Origin: Alphaproteobacteria bacterium UBA1218
Lineage (GTDB): Bacteria > Pseudomonadota > Alphaproteobacteria > Rs-D84
Assembly (NCBI GenBank): GCA_002309215.1
Contig: DBXG01000023.1
Span: forward strand, 1-64,000
Reading direction: 5' to 3'
DNA length: 64,000 nucleotides
A program made the position numbers and the translations under genes. This document shows, piece by piece, positions 36,998 through 45,884 of this stretch; within the stretch, counting starts at the first letter, position 1; each line of letters starts with the position of its first letter. The notes beneath the pieces are model-generated. The model was not told the origin of the DNA and did no database searches. It worked only from the letters and a program-made list of their open reading frames with translations.

Positions 36998-38575
36998 TTA
37001 TTCATGTCTGTCTGGATATTTTCCGTCAATCAACCATTGACGAACAACATGATGCTTGATTTTTTGTGTACTTGTCACAGGTAAATCTTCCGTTGTCATT
37101 GCAAAATGTGTCACCCATTTATATGAAGCAACTTTTTTGTTCTTTTCTGCAACAGCCGCAGCCAATTTTTCCATTGTCATACCGTCTTCCACAGAAAACA
37201 CACCGTATGCAACAGTTTTACCTTTGACTTCGTGTTCAAACACAGCGACATTTTTAACACCCGGGATTTCGATAAACAAGCCTTCCAATTCATCTGGATA
37301 TACATTTTTACCAGAATCCAAAACGATAACTTGTTTTTTACGACCTGCAAAATGATATTCGCCATTTTTATCAATAGAAACCAAGTCACCGGTACAGAAG
37401 AAACCGTTTTTATCAAAGCATTCTTTGTTAGCTTCTTCATTATTCAGATAACCGCCAAATACTTGATCACCACGAACCCATAACATACCGATACCATTTT
37501 CATCAGTATTACGGATTTCACAGCAACTGCCACCCAATGGTGCGCCAAATGCAAACGGAACACGTTTTTTAACAGGTTTAGAGCAACAGATTGGCCCAAC
37601 GGTTTCTGTCATACCATAACCCTGAACAAAAGCGATGCCCAATTTATTATAGAAGTTTTCAACTTCTGGTTTGGTCGCCGCACCACCTGCAACCATACAG
37701 CGAACTTTTCCGCCAAACACAGAACGAATTTGGTCCAGCACTTTATCAACTAATTTTCCAAGACCGATTACACGCAAGGTTTTTTGATGATTCATGATGA
37801 AAGACACCAAGCCCCATTTCTTTTTAGCCTTGATACCATCAATAATTTTTTTGCGGAAAATCTCGAACAATTTTGGAACTGCAGGAATAATCTGTGGTTT
37901 ATATGTAGCAAAATCTTGCAAAATCGCATTTGGATTGATTGTTGGTTGCAATAAAATGCTCATTCCAAAATGCATAGGCGCCAAGAAACCAACTGCAAAC
38001 CCAAAAACATGATACAAAGGCAAGAAAGCATACATTGTTTCGCCATGACGCAAAAACATACTCAAAGTCTCTAAACCTTCTGAACAAGAAACCAAGTTTT
38101 TATGTGTCAAAGGAACAATTTTTGGTGTTCCTGTGGAACCAGATGTAAACGACAATGTCGCAATATCATCATCTTTCAGTTTATGTTGTTTAACTTCTGC
38201 GCCTTCTTTATCTTTGGTTTCAATATCAAAGAACTCGAAATTTTTGGTTTTATAAAAGAAAGATTTTTCAGCCACAACCATTTTGCAGTCTGTCAATTTG
38301 GTCATATTATCGTATTCTTCTGGCGTCAGATTTGTATCCAATAACAACACCCTGCCACCCAAATACCAAATCGCAAATAAACTATAAATAAATTGTGGCA
38401 AATTGTGAGATAACACACCAACAGTATCGCCAGCCTTGACCCCAGCGTTTGCCAAAGATGCAGCACGCGCCTTGATATATTTTGGCAAATCACCAAAAGT
38501 AATATTTTCACGTACCAAGAAAAGCATATTGCCATTTTTCTTGATATTTTGTTCTAACAAATCATACATTGTCAT
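36998..38575 (-). CDS. AMP-dependent acyl-CoA synthetase/ligase (copy 1 of a tandem pair)
   Basis: 525 residues from the ATG at 38575 (AAAGGAC upstream). The P-loop is LSFTSGSTGTPKIVPLTH, with GYGMTETVGPICCSKP and a catalytic C-terminal Lys in VTSTQKIKHH. It is very similar to the 35391 gene along its whole length. The main differences lie in the substrate-side loops, so the two enzymes may prefer different acids. It is first in a two-gene transcript. A perfect 16-base palindrome sits 35 bases before the ATG (see 38610). Confidence 0.85.
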   Translation of the reverse strand: MTMYDLLEQNIKKNGNMLFLVRENITFGDLPKYIKARAASLANAGVKAGDTVGVLSHNLPQFIYSLFAIWYLGGRVLLLDTNLTPEEYDNMTKLTDCKMVVAEKSFFYKTKNFEFFDIETKDKEGAEVKQHKLKDDDIATLSFTSGSTGTPKIVPLTHKNLVSCSEGLETLSMFLRHGETMYAFLPLYHVFGFAVGFLAPMHFGMSILLQPTINPNAILQDFATYKPQIIPAVPKLFEIFRKKIIDGIKAKKKWGLVSFIMNHQKTLRVIGLGKLVDKVLDQIRSVFGGKVRCMVAGGAATKPEVENFYNKLGIAFVQGYGMTETVGPICCSKPVKKRVPFAFGAPLGGSCCEIRNTDENGIGMLWVRGDQVFGGYLNNEEANKECFDKNGFFCTGDLVSIDKNGEYHFAGRKKQVIVLDSGKNVYPDELEGLFIEIPGVKNVAVFEHEVKGKTVAYGVFSVEDGMTMEKLAAAVAEKNKKVASYKWVTHFAMTTEDLPVTSTQKIKHHVVRQWLIDGKYPDRHE

Positions 38576-38609
38576 TTTATTTGTCCTTTGTTTATATATC
38601 ACGAACACC

Positions 38610-38625
38610 ATGTCTATCTAGACAT
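38610..38625. promoter_or_regulatory. Palindromic operator-like site upstream of the acyl-CoA synthetase pair
   Basis: ATGTCTA-TC-TAGACAT is a perfect inverted repeat of 7-base arms. On the minus strand it covers the expected -35 region of a promoter whose -10 is near GATATAT at about 38597. It could bind a fatty-acid-responsive repressor; no regulator gene is adjacent. Confidence 0.4.
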
Positions 38626-38745
38626 CAAAATAAAGCATTTACAAATACATTCATTATCTTGACTTAAATGTTCTTAACATAAAATCCTTGTTGTTTTTAT
38701 ATTGGACAAGGGGTATTATAGTATTACAAAACAAAGATTGCAAAT

Positions 38746-39519
38746 ATGAAAATACTTACATTAAATATAAACTCTATACGCGCCCATATTGAAAGTTTTA
38801 TGGATATATTGAAAACTGGCGAATACGACACAATTTTGGTTCAAGAATTAAAGGTTGAAAACGCCAATTTTCCATATAATTTACTGGACGATTTCGGGTA
38901 TAATATAAAGGTGTTCGGTCAAAAATCTTGGAATGGAGTCGCTGTTTTTTCTAAATATTCAATTGAAGATACTATTCTGGGTATGCCAAATTATCCCGAT
39001 ATAAATGCCAGATTTTTAGAATGTGTTATTGATGGCCGTATCAGAATCATAAATGTATATATGCCAAATGGCGATTGTATCGAATCGCCAAAGTTTCCAT
39101 ATAAACTGGATTGGATGAAGGCTTTTACAAAATATATCGAACAATATATTGATTCCGAAGAACCGGTTATAATTGGTGGCGATTATAATGTTGCAATCAC
39201 AGATAAAGATATTTGGAACCCTAAAAACTATATTGGTTCTTCCATTTCTGCACCTGCTGCACGTGAAATTATGCAACAATGGTTAAATATGGGCTGGGCT
39301 GACACATGGCGCCACTTACATCCTGATGAAATCGGCTACACCTGGTATGGCTATCGTGGACGGGATACCGTTGGCAATAATCAGGGGTTAAGATTGGACT
39401 ATTTTCTATGTAATAAAACTGCTATAAAAATGGTTAAGAGCTGTGAAATAGATATGTCACCACGCTTGGCAGAAAAACCAACCGACCACTGCGGGCTAAT
39501 GGTTGATATAAAAAACTAA
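38746..39519 (+). CDS. xth: Exodeoxyribonuclease III / AP endonuclease
   Basis: 257 residues of the exonuclease III family. Catalytic regions are ILVQELKVEN (Glu), GGDYNVAITDKDIWNP (Asp and Asn), LRLDYFLC (Asp) and the final PTDHCGLMVD (Asp-His). It nicks at abasic sites and degrades 3' ends in base-excision repair. It converges on addB with a 4-base overlap. Confidence 0.95.
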   Translation: MKILTLNINSIRAHIESFMDILKTGEYDTILVQELKVENANFPYNLLDDFGYNIKVFGQKSWNGVAVFSKYSIEDTILGMPNYPDINARFLECVIDGRIRIINVYMPNGDCIESPKFPYKLDWMKAFTKYIEQYIDSEEPVIIGGDYNVAITDKDIWNPKNYIGSSISAPAAREIMQQWLNMGWADTWRHLHPDEIGYTWYGYRGRDTVGNNQGLRLDYFLCNKTAIKMVKSCEIDMSPRLAEKPTDHCGLMVDIKN

Positions 39520-42002
39520 TCTCTGATTCTGGCTAAATCATCCCATTCATGATATTTTTCGCCGACAGATTCGCGGTATTCATATTCTGCGACAGTATTT
39601 CCGCTGTATTGCCCGAATAGTTCTTTGACTTTCTGAACAGTATTATCAATCATTTCTTGTGCAACAGAATCAGAATATTCTAACAAATCTAAATCACCAT
39701 TTTTCAATTGTAAAAACTGTAAAATCGGCGTCATAGACACATCTGTCATTTTAACAGGGAATCCCCCAGATTGCATTATATATCCCTCCAAAGGCAATTG
39801 TGGCATAGTTCCGTCTAGCAGTTGTTTTTTTGTTGGTGCACTGCCTGTCTTTATATCCATCACTGTGCCGTCCCAGATTACATCAGCACGTGCACGAACA
39901 TTACGCCCTGCTATACGCACAGAACCTGCGACTTCCTTGGTTCCACCAGGTTTAAGATGTTCTTCTATGAATGGTGCAATTTCACAAAATCTTTTGTGCC
40001 AAAAATAAAATAAAATCGAATTTTTATCCAAAATTTGTTTTGCCCGTAAATCCATTTCACGAATTAAAACTTCAGCATCAAATGTTTTTGCGTTTTCTAT
40101 CGTTTCATGAACCAGATTTCCAAAATTACGCGCATCCGGCAAAATCCAATAATCGTCGATTGGGCGCAATCTTAAAATATGTCGTGCATAAAAAGCGTAT
40201 GGATTATGTATCAATAATTCAAGTTCTGTCACATAAACATCAGTCCTGTCAATCGGTGGCGTTGGCGCAGAATAATCCAAAGGTTTTGATTCAATATCAT
40301 CGCGTTTCCGCACAGATTCTAAAATGTCTTTGCCGTCTTTTATATCCCCAACCGCCACACGCACACGCGATAAAAATCTGGATTCTGTTGTTAGATTTCC
40401 ACCTGCTTGTTTGCTACGCAACCAATACACTTCTGCCCCACAAGATAAATTCATAAAATCAAGTGCCATCAAAGAAACCTTACGATTCGGGGATGGCAAG
40501 CCAATCTTGTTTGCTATCGCGCGTGGCAACCAAGCATTTTCGTAGCCAATAGATGGAAACATACCTTCGTTTAAACCAGTCAATATAACAACATCAGCGG
40601 TTTGCATACGCGATTCAATTGTTCCCAAAACACACACATGACAATCGTATGAAACGTTTGGTCGAATCGAAACTGTACCAATCGCATCTGCAATAAAAGC
40701 ACGTGCATCATGAATATCCAACGCTATACCATTAGCACACAAAATATCGGACAAATTTTTTATCGCCATCCAAACTGGAACATCTGCCTCATTATCTGTA
40801 TTAAACACTGGTTGAAAAACATTTTTATCTTTTTCATCAACAAAACCGACCAACATATTGAAAATATTATAATCAGCCTTGGCATACAAAGTTTCATATT
40901 CAGACTGATTATTTTCAATCCAAAAATCAAATAAATTCAGAATCACACGCCCAACATCAGTCATATTTCCAGATATACCAGACGAAAAATCTGCGTTTAT
41001 ATTTAATCGTGCCATTTCAGATTTTATTCTTTGATTTCCTGCTGCATCAGGCGTAATAATTAAAACAGATTTATTGTCCAATACAGCGCGTTTTGCGATG
41101 TTGGCCGCAACAGAGGCCTCTTCACTTTCACGCGCGCATTCTATTAAAACACAATTATTTAATGTATCTGAACAATATTGACCCATATTCCCAAATGCAA
41201 TATTCATAATATCCATACAATCACTATTTCCAACATCTATTGTTTCAACATCATCAACAGACAAACCAATACGTTCTAGAAACTTATATTCTGAATTATA
41301 TGGATTCGTGTCCAATATAAAATCTTCTGATGCCCCAGATATACGACCAGATAAAATTATTTTCCCATTTTTTCGTTTTGCAACCTCTGCCATTAAATCT
41401 GCCGTAGCCGGCACAGATGCAGTAGAACCACACACCACAACCAATTCATAATTATCTAATTTTTTTATCCACGAACGGATATCATGATTGCGTTTAGCAC
41501 TGACGGTTAGTTTATCTGTTGGCAGTTGTTTCAATATATCTAATATTCTTGCTTTGTTTTGGAAATGCGTTGCATACTTATCGTCTATCAATGATGCCCA
41601 ATTTATATCACAAATACTTACACCTTCGTTTTCCAAATAATCTTGCATACGGACGAAATCGTGGGCTATGGGCAATGCAGTCGATATATTAACAACATTT
41701 GCGTCCATCGATAACAGTTTAGATAATATTACTACGCGTTCTTGGTTTGATATTGTATCTGGGGCATATTCTTCATCATCAACATCTTCTGGACCAGACC
41801 CCAAAGGCACTAAAAGTGGTAAAATCACAGCATGACCAACTTTATCAACAATCATACGTTCAATGCTGCGTACAGCACGTCTGCTGGGTAAAAAAATTAA
41901 AACACGTGAAAAATCGTCACCATATTGCGAAATCATATTCCACAATGCGTCCAGCATATATACCGGATTAGAAACATTAAAAACATTATTATTTGATGCC
42001 AA
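39516..42002 (-). CDS. addB: Double-strand break repair protein AddB (alphaproteobacterial type)
   Basis: 828 residues. The N-terminal half is a helicase-like fold without a convincing Walker A, as in alphaproteobacterial AddB. LEGYIMQSGGF and the RecB-family nuclease signature ARADVIWDGTVMDIKTGSAPT (about residues 702-722) lie in the C-terminal domain. With AddA it resects double-strand breaks to a Chi-like site for RecA loading. The usual neighbour addA is not next to it; engB overlaps its start by 14 bases instead. Shorter than many homologues (about 1000 residues). Confidence 0.88.
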   Translation of the reverse strand: MASNNNVFNVSNPVYMLDALWNMISQYGDDFSRVLIFLPSRRAVRSIERMIVDKVGHAVILPLLVPLGSGPEDVDDEEYAPDTISNQERVVILSKLLSMDANVVNISTALPIAHDFVRMQDYLENEGVSICDINWASLIDDKYATHFQNKARILDILKQLPTDKLTVSAKRNHDIRSWIKKLDNYELVVVCGSTASVPATADLMAEVAKRKNGKIILSGRISGASEDFILDTNPYNSEYKFLERIGLSVDDVETIDVGNSDCMDIMNIAFGNMGQYCSDTLNNCVLIECARESEEASVAANIAKRAVLDNKSVLIITPDAAGNQRIKSEMARLNINADFSSGISGNMTDVGRVILNLFDFWIENNQSEYETLYAKADYNIFNMLVGFVDEKDKNVFQPVFNTDNEADVPVWMAIKNLSDILCANGIALDIHDARAFIADAIGTVSIRPNVSYDCHVCVLGTIESRMQTADVVILTGLNEGMFPSIGYENAWLPRAIANKIGLPSPNRKVSLMALDFMNLSCGAEVYWLRSKQAGGNLTTESRFLSRVRVAVGDIKDGKDILESVRKRDDIESKPLDYSAPTPPIDRTDVYVTELELLIHNPYAFYARHILRLRPIDDYWILPDARNFGNLVHETIENAKTFDAEVLIREMDLRAKQILDKNSILFYFWHKRFCEIAPFIEEHLKPGGTKEVAGSVRIAGRNVRARADVIWDGTVMDIKTGSAPTKKQLLDGTMPQLPLEGYIMQSGGFPVKMTDVSMTPILQFLQLKNGDLDLLEYSDSVAQEMIDNTVQKVKELFGQYSGNTVAEYEYRESVGEKYHEWDDLARIRD

Positions 42003-42543
42003 TAATATTCCTTATATCTTCCAAACCGTATTTCTTTTCTGCAGACGTTTCCAACACTTGTTCCACCATTGCAGGATGATTTTCGTGTGATATAATTGTC
42101 TGAGATTTTTCACGCACCCGCTTGTCTTTTTTCGTATAAACAATCTGATAGCAAATGCCGCTGTTATCACAAAAAGCCATTAAATCCAAATCTGAATCTT
42201 TAACCCCAATACGCGAATCAATCAATATAAACAAACGACGCAATTGAGAACGATTTAATAAATATTCTTCCAGCCTGTTCAACCAACGCAAAGCCTCTTC
42301 CTTAGACACACGTGCATAGCCGTATCCCGGTAAATCAACAATCATAATTCTGTCATCAACATTAAATAAATTCAGACTTTGTGTGCGCCCTGGTGTATTA
42401 GATGTTCGTGCCACAGGTTGTGCAACAATCGCATTTATGAGTGACGACTTACCAACATTACTGCGCCCAACAAAAGCATATTCAGAAAACTGCGTATTCG
42501 GCAGAGATTCTACTGTTTCAAAAGAACCAACAAATTTTATCAT
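41989..42543 (-). CDS. engB: Ribosome biogenesis GTPase EngB (YihA/YsxC)
   Basis: 184 residues. GTPase motifs are FVGRSNVGKSSLINAI, TPGRTQSLNLF, DLPGYGYARVS and TKKDK. It assists 50S assembly. It is the middle of rsmI-engB-addB, its ATG following the rsmI stop with a one-base overlap and its stop overlapping the addB start. Confidence 0.95.
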   Translation of the reverse strand: MIKFVGSFETVESLPNTQFSEYAFVGRSNVGKSSLINAIVAQPVARTSNTPGRTQSLNLFNVDDRIMIVDLPGYGYARVSKEEALRWLNRLEEYLLNRSQLRRLFILIDSRIGVKDSDLDLMAFCDNSGICYQIVYTKKDKRVREKSQTIISHENHPAMVEQVLETSAEKKYGLEDIRNIIGIK

Positions 42544-43328
42544 TATTTATTCACCAATTTTTTATACGCTTCTTTTTTTGATATACCTGCCCGCGCAGCC
42601 AATGATGCAGCCGCAGATTTTGTTGACCCAGATACAATATCATTAACAATTTCGCTGATTTCTTCATCAGACATTTTTTTATCTGGCGCAGGCGCAACCA
42701 CGATAACTATTTCACCGCGCGGTGCTTCAATATTCACCAAATCAGCCGGATAGCCAATTATTGTTTCTTCATAAATCTTTGTGATTTCACGCACAATCGC
42801 AATTTGACGCTCTGGCATAACCGACGCTAAAACTTTTATTGTGTTTATAACCCGATTCGGACTTTCATAATAAATAATTGTATGACGAATTTTGTTATCT
42901 TCGCGTACTTTCTTTTCATCAAAGAAACCGCAAAAAGTAAATCTATCTGTCGGAAAGCCAGATAAAACCAGCGCAGATATTACAGCAGTCGCCCCAGGCA
43001 CAACGAACACATCAACCCCTGCCCCACGCGCAGCACGCACCAAACGAAACCCCGGGTCGCTGATACCAGGCATACCCGCATCACTAACTGTCGCAATCGA
43101 CATACCGTCTTGAATTTTTTGCACCAAAGAATCAACAATATTTTTTTCGTTATGTTCATGACAAGACACAACCTTGGTCTTGATGTCAAAATGCTTGGCT
43201 AACTTTGCAAACACGCGCGTATCTTCGGCTGCAATTAAATCAACAGAACGTAAAACTTCTATCGCACGTGGCGACATATCAGATAAATTTCCAATTGGTG
43301 TTCCAACAACATAAAGCCCTGATTGCAT
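42543..43328 (-). CDS. rsmI: 16S rRNA (cytidine-1402-2'-O)-methyltransferase RsmI
   Basis: 261 residues from the ATG at 43328, backed by AAAGGATAC; the earlier in-frame start at 43379 is unlikely. SAM tetrapyrrole-methylase-like motifs are LYVVGTPIGNLSDMSPRA, DLIAAEDTR, ATVSDAGMPGISDPG and VPGATAVISAL. It methylates the decoding centre of 16S rRNA. It is divergent from the LpoA-like gene; the same rsmI-lpoA pairing occurs in E. coli. Confidence 0.95.
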   Translation of the reverse strand: MQSGLYVVGTPIGNLSDMSPRAIEVLRSVDLIAAEDTRVFAKLAKHFDIKTKVVSCHEHNEKNIVDSLVQKIQDGMSIATVSDAGMPGISDPGFRLVRAARGAGVDVFVVPGATAVISALVLSGFPTDRFTFCGFFDEKKVREDNKIRHTIIYYESPNRVINTIKVLASVMPERQIAIVREITKIYEETIIGYPADLVNIEAPRGEIVIVVAPAPDKKMSDEEISEIVNDIVSGSTKSAAASLAARAGISKKEAYKKLVNK

Positions 43329-43378
43329 TTTGTATCCTTTTATAGTAGAATAATACCATATAAAAAATAGGTTTTTCA

Positions 43379-45004
43379 ATGCATATGAATAAATTTTTGT
43401 TTTTTATCGGTGTTTCGCTTACCTTAGCAGGCTGTGGCGGCACTAAATCAGGTCATTGGTATGGCGAATACGATGAATCGGCTGTATCTATGCCACAGAA
43501 TGTTCGCGATGCATATCTGCAATCTACATCACTTTATGGTTCAGACGACGGGGGTCGCAACGCAAATATCGCCGTATTATTGCCTATGACCGGCGAATCA
43601 AAGGCAACTGGAAACGACATAAAAACATCTATTGAAACAGCGTTTTTACAAAAAACAAAACCAAACGTAAAAATATCTTTCTATGATTTATCTGGCGACA
43701 AAATGAAACGCAATACAATTTTGCAAAATGTTGTTGCCACAAATCCAGACATAATTATCGGACCATTATTCGCAGACGACACAAAAACTCTGCGCGATAT
43801 TAAACCAACCCGTATGCCAGTACTGTCATTTACTTCTGATGTATTGTCATTGGGCAACGGGGTCATGACTATGAATATCGTCCCAAGCCAGAGCATTGAA
43901 ACCATTGTTCAACAAATGCAAACAGACGGGGCACAAAATATAATTGTACTGGCGCCAAATAATACATCTGGCAAAGTGATGGCATCTGTCGCAAATCAAA
44001 CCACGGATTTATACAATATAAATATCAATGGCCTGTTCTATTATGATTCTGGAAATTCAGATTCTATCAAAGATGTTGCAATGCGTGCCTCGATGCATAA
44101 CACCAGAAAGGCAGTGAACACACGCGCACGTGAAATATTGTCCGACATTTTGACCAAGGAAAAAAATATCCCAAGCAACACCAGATATAGTTTATATAAA
44201 CAATTGGAAAAGATTTCACGAAATGAAACCACTGGAAAACTGCCGTATGACGCGATTTTATTCCTGGGCGACGGCGAAGATTCCAAGGCTTTGATATCCT
44301 TCTTGCGCTATTATGGCGTTGGCAATCGTGATGTCGCATTATACGGAACAACATTGTGGCAGCATTCGGATATTGCATCTGATTTCGCACTGAGTGGTGC
44401 TAAATACGCAACCTTGCCTGAAATATCCGAAGAATTCGATAATATGTACACATTGGTTGCTGGTAAAAAACCTGATTATTTGGCTGCATTTGGATATGAC
44501 GCGACTAATCTAGCACTTGGTATGTTATATTCTTCTAAATCAGAAACAGCATATTTATTGGACCCCAGCGGTTATATCGGTTCAAACGGTGTCTTTCGTA
44601 TTCAGCCGTCTGGCGAATCGGAACATGCTTTGCGTATAATGTCACTAAACGGTTCCGGAACACCAAATATATTCCAAGAAGCACCAACAAACTTCCTGAA
44701 ACCGCTGTATAGCGTTCATATTTCTGAATTACAATCTGTCCCTGAAAAACCAATTGCAACAAAAGGGATAAACCCTGGCGATTACATAACAATACCTGAA
44801 AATCTGCGTAAAAAAGCAGAATATAAAACAAAACCGTTAGGTGCAAATTATATATCTGAAACCCAAGAAATTGCGGACAACAACGAACCAATTCAGATTT
44901 ATGCATCTGACGATGATGAAACAATATCAAACCCTGAATGGTCGCCTGTAAAATTGGACCATGTATCTCGTGAATATATAGATAGTATAGAGGTATCAGA
45001 ATAA
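43379..45004 (+). CDS. LpoA-like penicillin-binding protein activator, lipoprotein
   Basis: 541 residues. The signal peptide ends in a lipobox (LAGC, Cys at about 19), so it is an outer-membrane-facing lipoprotein handled by Lnt and Lol. The central domain is a periplasmic-binding-protein (Leu/Ile/Val-type) fold beginning ANIAVLLPMTGESKATGNDI, as in the C-terminal half of LpoA (YraM). The last 80 residues are a proline- and acidic-rich tail. Position beside rsmI matches yraM in enterobacteria. The role in activating PBP1a-type synthases is inferred; the TPR-like N-terminal half of enteric LpoA is absent. Confidence 0.85.
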   Translation: MHMNKFLFFIGVSLTLAGCGGTKSGHWYGEYDESAVSMPQNVRDAYLQSTSLYGSDDGGRNANIAVLLPMTGESKATGNDIKTSIETAFLQKTKPNVKISFYDLSGDKMKRNTILQNVVATNPDIIIGPLFADDTKTLRDIKPTRMPVLSFTSDVLSLGNGVMTMNIVPSQSIETIVQQMQTDGAQNIIVLAPNNTSGKVMASVANQTTDLYNININGLFYYDSGNSDSIKDVAMRASMHNTRKAVNTRAREILSDILTKEKNIPSNTRYSLYKQLEKISRNETTGKLPYDAILFLGDGEDSKALISFLRYYGVGNRDVALYGTTLWQHSDIASDFALSGAKYATLPEISEEFDNMYTLVAGKKPDYLAAFGYDATNLALGMLYSSKSETAYLLDPSGYIGSNGVFRIQPSGESEHALRIMSLNGSGTPNIFQEAPTNFLKPLYSVHISELQSVPEKPIATKGINPGDYITIPENLRKKAEYKTKPLGANYISETQEIADNNEPIQIYASDDDETISNPEWSPVKLDHVSREYIDSIEVSE

Positions 45005-45008
45005 ACAC

Positions 45009-45036
45009 TTGCGTTTATAAAAAAATAAGATATAAT
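45009..45036 (+). promoter_or_regulatory. Promoter for the tRNA pair
   Basis: TTGCGT (45009-45014) and TATAAT (45031-45036) are 16 bases apart. The tRNA-Gly starts 22 bases beyond the -10 box. Confidence 0.65.
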
Positions 45037-45057
45037 CAGGTGGCCTAAAGAATTATA

Positions 45058-45132
45058 GCGAGCATAGTTCAAAGGCTAGAATGCAAGCCTTCCAAGCTTG
45101 AAATGAGGGTTCGATTCCCTCTGCTCGCACCA
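45058..45132 (+). tRNA. tRNA-Gly(TCC)
   Basis: The acceptor GCGAGCA pairs perfectly with TGCTCGC. The anticodon arm is CAAGC-CTTCCAA-GCTTG, with anticodon TCC. The T arm is GAGGG-TTCGATT-CCCTC. The discriminator base is A and CCA is encoded. Total 75 bases. Confidence 0.96.
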
Positions 45133-45133
45133 C

Positions 45134-45177
45134 GGATTTTGGTTATCGCGTGCAAAAGCACACGATTATAAAAATCC
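45134..45177 (+). terminator. Long stem-loop directly after tRNA-Gly
   Basis: GGATTTT (45134-45140) pairs with AAAATCC (45171-45177), ATCG (45145-45148) with CGAT, and GTGC with GCAC around an AAAA loop. It may act as a terminator, a processing signal or a transcript stabiliser between the two tRNAs. A stem-loop of the same plan follows tRNA-Tyr. Confidence 0.55.
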
Positions 45178-45225
45178 AGTGTCACGCCGTAGCAACCTGT
45201 TATTGGCGAAGGCGGACAAAAAATA
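45177..45225 (+). repeat. tRNA spacer repeat, copy 1
   Basis: The sequence begins CAGTGTCACGCCGTAGCA, then GGCGAAGGCGGACAAAA. A related segment recurs at 45367-45439 with CAGTGCCGCGCCGTAGCA and GGCGTAGGCGGGCAAAA. Each follows a stem-loop and precedes a tRNA or tRNA-like sequence. Confidence 0.6.
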
Positions 45226-45234
45226 AAAAGTTTC

Positions 45235-45320
45235 GGGCGCGCGCCGGAGTCGGAGAGCCGGGGCAGACTGTAAATCTGTTGTCTTTGACTGAGGTGGTTC
45301 GACTCCACCCGCTCCCACCA
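45235..45320 (+). tRNA. tRNA-Tyr(GTA)
   Basis: 86 bases. D stem CCGG/CCGG, anticodon arm GCAGA-CTGTAAA-TCTGT (GTA), long class II variable arm (GTC-TTT-GAC stem), T arm GGTGG-TTCGACT-CCACC, discriminator A, encoded CCA. The acceptor arms GGGCGCG and CGCTCCC pair at six of seven positions, with a C-T mismatch at the fourth pair. Confidence 0.93.
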
Positions 45321-45321
45321 C

Positions 45322-45367
45322 GAAAAATTGTTAGCCCGCACAAAAAAGTGCGGGCTTAAAATTTTTC
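45322..45367 (+). terminator. Strong stem-loop terminator after tRNA-Tyr
   Basis: GAAAAATT (45322-45329) pairs with AATTTTTC (45360-45367), and GCCCGCAC (45334-45341) with GTGCGGGC (45348-45355) around AAAAAA. It is a near-perfect long hairpin immediately after the CCA. Confidence 0.7.
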
Positions 45368-45510
45368 AGTGCCGCGCCGTAGCATTTGTTCAAGACAAAA
45401 GAAAACAATTCACAATTAGCGGCGTAGGCGGGCAAAATAATACTTATATTCGCCACGATTGACGCGCAGCCGGCACAAATTGCCGTGCGAGCGAGTCCAC
45501 CCGCCCCCTA
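45367..45510 (+). repeat. tRNA spacer repeat copy 2 with tRNA-like remnant
   Basis: 45367-45439 is the second spacer copy. Beyond it, about 45466-45510 ends in GCGAGTCCACCCGCCCCC, which resembles the T arm and acceptor of the tRNA-Tyr (TCGACTCCACCCGCTCCC). No full cloverleaf can be drawn. The rest of the 45321-45532 gap has no gene. Confidence 0.45.
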
Positions 45511-45532
45511 TTTTTCCTATCATCGAATAATC

Positions 45533-45802
45533 TTACTTCTTAACACATGATTTAATTATCATGTACAATATTATCATATTGAATATCAAAGTGATAATGT
45601 TAAATAACACTATCTGAAATGAATGTAGGTATACACCATAAAGAATCCAAAAAATCAAACCTATGCAATATATGATATACATATACAAAGACAAACCTGA
45701 TACATTTTTTGTAACAATAGATTTTATTGCCTGTGGTAAAAACGCAAGAGTTGTGCACATACCAGATAAATAACCTATGATTTCGCCCCAAAAACTGTTC
45801 AT
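45533..45802 (-). CDS. SemiSWEET-type sugar transporter
   Basis: 89 residues with three membrane helices. LAFLPQAIKSIVTKNVSGLSL holds the PQ-loop motif of the MtN3/SWEET family. A single three-helix protein must dimerise to make a pore, normally for mono- or disaccharides, moved by facilitated diffusion across the inner membrane. TGGAGC precedes the ATG. It stands alone after the tRNA region. Confidence 0.88.
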   Translation of the reverse strand: MNSFWGEIIGYLSGMCTTLAFLPQAIKSIVTKNVSGLSLYMYIIYCIGLIFWILYGVYLHSFQIVLFNIITLIFNMIILYMIIKSCVKK

Positions 45803-45857
45803 AAAAGCTCCATTTAACTTATACTAATTGTTATTCATTGTAATATACAAACACCAA

Positions 45858-45884
45858 AGAAACCGTCGCACAGGCGGTTTTTAT
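45858..45884 (-). terminator. Hairpin terminator immediately after the flavodoxin gene
   Basis: On the minus strand AAACCGCC-TGTGC-GACGGTTT forms a stem followed by a short T-rich run, directly after the stop at 45885. Confidence 0.65.
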
